Shown piece after piece: positions 6,051 to 6,467 of a stretch of DNA of 6,467 bases (positions are counted from its first letter, which is position 1; every line of letters starts with the position of its first letter). The notes below the pieces were generated by a model, which saw nothing but the letters and a program-made list of their open reading frames with translations, searched no databases and was not told where the DNA came from. Origin of the DNA: JBBQER01 sp052148155 (GTDB lineage Bacteria; Actinomycetota; Acidimicrobiia; IMCC26256; PALSA-610). The translations under genes and the position numbers were made by a program. The stretch covers positions 1 through 6,467 of the forward strand of contig JBKQIY010000090.1 in assembly GCA_052148155.1 (NCBI GenBank), in the 5' to 3' direction.

Positions 6051-6467
6051 GTGCGTAATCGAGCGGGTGACGAACTTGCCAAGATCCCGTTGTTCCAGAA
6101 CCTTTCTGCGAAGCAGTTGGCGGCGGTTGATCGGCTGGTGACGACGATTGATGTGCCTGCGGGTCGGGAGTTGATCCGTCAGGGTGAGCCGGGCCGGGAG
6201 TTCATCGTGGTGGTGGATGGGGAGGCCGAGGTGCGCCGAGACGGTGCGGTCATCGCGGTGCGCGGGCCGGGAAACTTTTTCGGTGAGATGGCCCTGTTAC
6301 TCGATCGGCCCCGGAACGCGTCGGTCGTTGCCCGGACGGCGATGACGGTTGACGTGATCGACCGCCAGGAGTTCCGGCGGCTCCTCGACGGGTTCCCGGA
6401 CTTGCACGCGCCGCTGTTGGTAGCAACTGCAGAGCGCCTCGCCGAACTCGACGAGTCGGCCCAGATC
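6051..6467 (+). CDS. cyclic-nucleotide-binding domain protein (CRP-like fold), 3' end beyond the window
   Basis: The first 139 residues of an open frame that reaches the window edge on a codon boundary. Residues 9-23 (LAKIPLFQNLSAKQL) are the typical entry helix of cyclic-nucleotide-binding domains. VPAGRELIRQGEPG (35-48) and FIVVVDGEAEV (51-61) are the conserved beta strands. GPGNFFGEMALLLDRPRNAS (72-91) is the phosphate-binding cassette, with Glu79 and Arg88 at the positions that hold the ribose hydroxyl and cyclic phosphate in CRP and PKA. Both being present suggests real cyclic nucleotide binding. The terminal helices run through RLLDGFPDLHAPLLVATAERLAEL (110-133). Whether a DNA-binding, membrane or enzymatic domain follows is not visible; a stand-alone domain of about 145-160 residues is also common. 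Its position after a cyclase-domain gene makes it a candidate receptor for that enzyme's product, but the 319-bp gap argues against tight co-translation. Confidence 0.88.
   Translation, partial: MRNRAGDELAKIPLFQNLSAKQLAAVDRLVTTIDVPAGRELIRQGEPGREFIVVVDGEAEVRRDGAVIAVRGPGNFFGEMALLLDRPRNASVVARTAMTVDVIDRQEFRRLLDGFPDLHAPLLVATAERLAELDESAQI

Noticed and set aside
5686..6141. Frames of 106 and 111 codons (minus) and 81 codons (plus) in the second intergenic region
   Set aside because: They run through the tandem repeats, overlap the flanking genes and show no start signals or family features.

Overview
The window is high-GC DNA (G/C-ending codons, GTG starts, class III cyclase/STAND architecture), which points to an actinobacterium. 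The lineage cannot be fixed from sequence alone. Three genes are well supported, and a fragment of a fourth sits at the left edge.

Layout. Positions 1 to about 88 look like the 3' end of a rightward gene, running into a run of ten G inside a GC-rich hairpin. A leftward gene (108-2063) encodes a 651-residue secreted protein with a signal peptide, ten cysteines, a Ser/Thr/Pro-rich linker and one calcium-binding-type DxNxNG loop. Its function is unknown. A 389-bp intergenic region (2064-2452) separates it from a divergent, rightward gene (2453-5731). That gene encodes a 1092-residue protein with an N-terminal class III nucleotide cyclase domain, a STAND/AAA-type NTPase and a long helical TPR-like C-terminal half. 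After a 319-bp intergenic region (5732-6050) rich in repeats and dyads, a second rightward gene (6051 to the right edge) begins with a complete cyclic-nucleotide-binding domain and is cut by the window end.

How they fit together. The cyclase-STAND protein and the cyclic-nucleotide-binding protein are on the same strand and form a plausible synthesis/reception pair: a ligand-sensing NTPase could switch a cyclase whose product is read by the neighbour. The cyclase domain keeps the two metal aspartates, the Lys/Asp purine-selecting pair and the transition-state arginine, but has Val where canonical enzymes have the transition-state Asn, so its activity needs testing. The upstream regions of both genes hold dyad sequences and a loosely shared GGGATA/GCGCGA element, which may mean common regulation. 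No mobile element, CRISPR array, tRNA or rRNA was found. The secreted-protein gene shows no evident link to the signalling pair beyond its divergent position.
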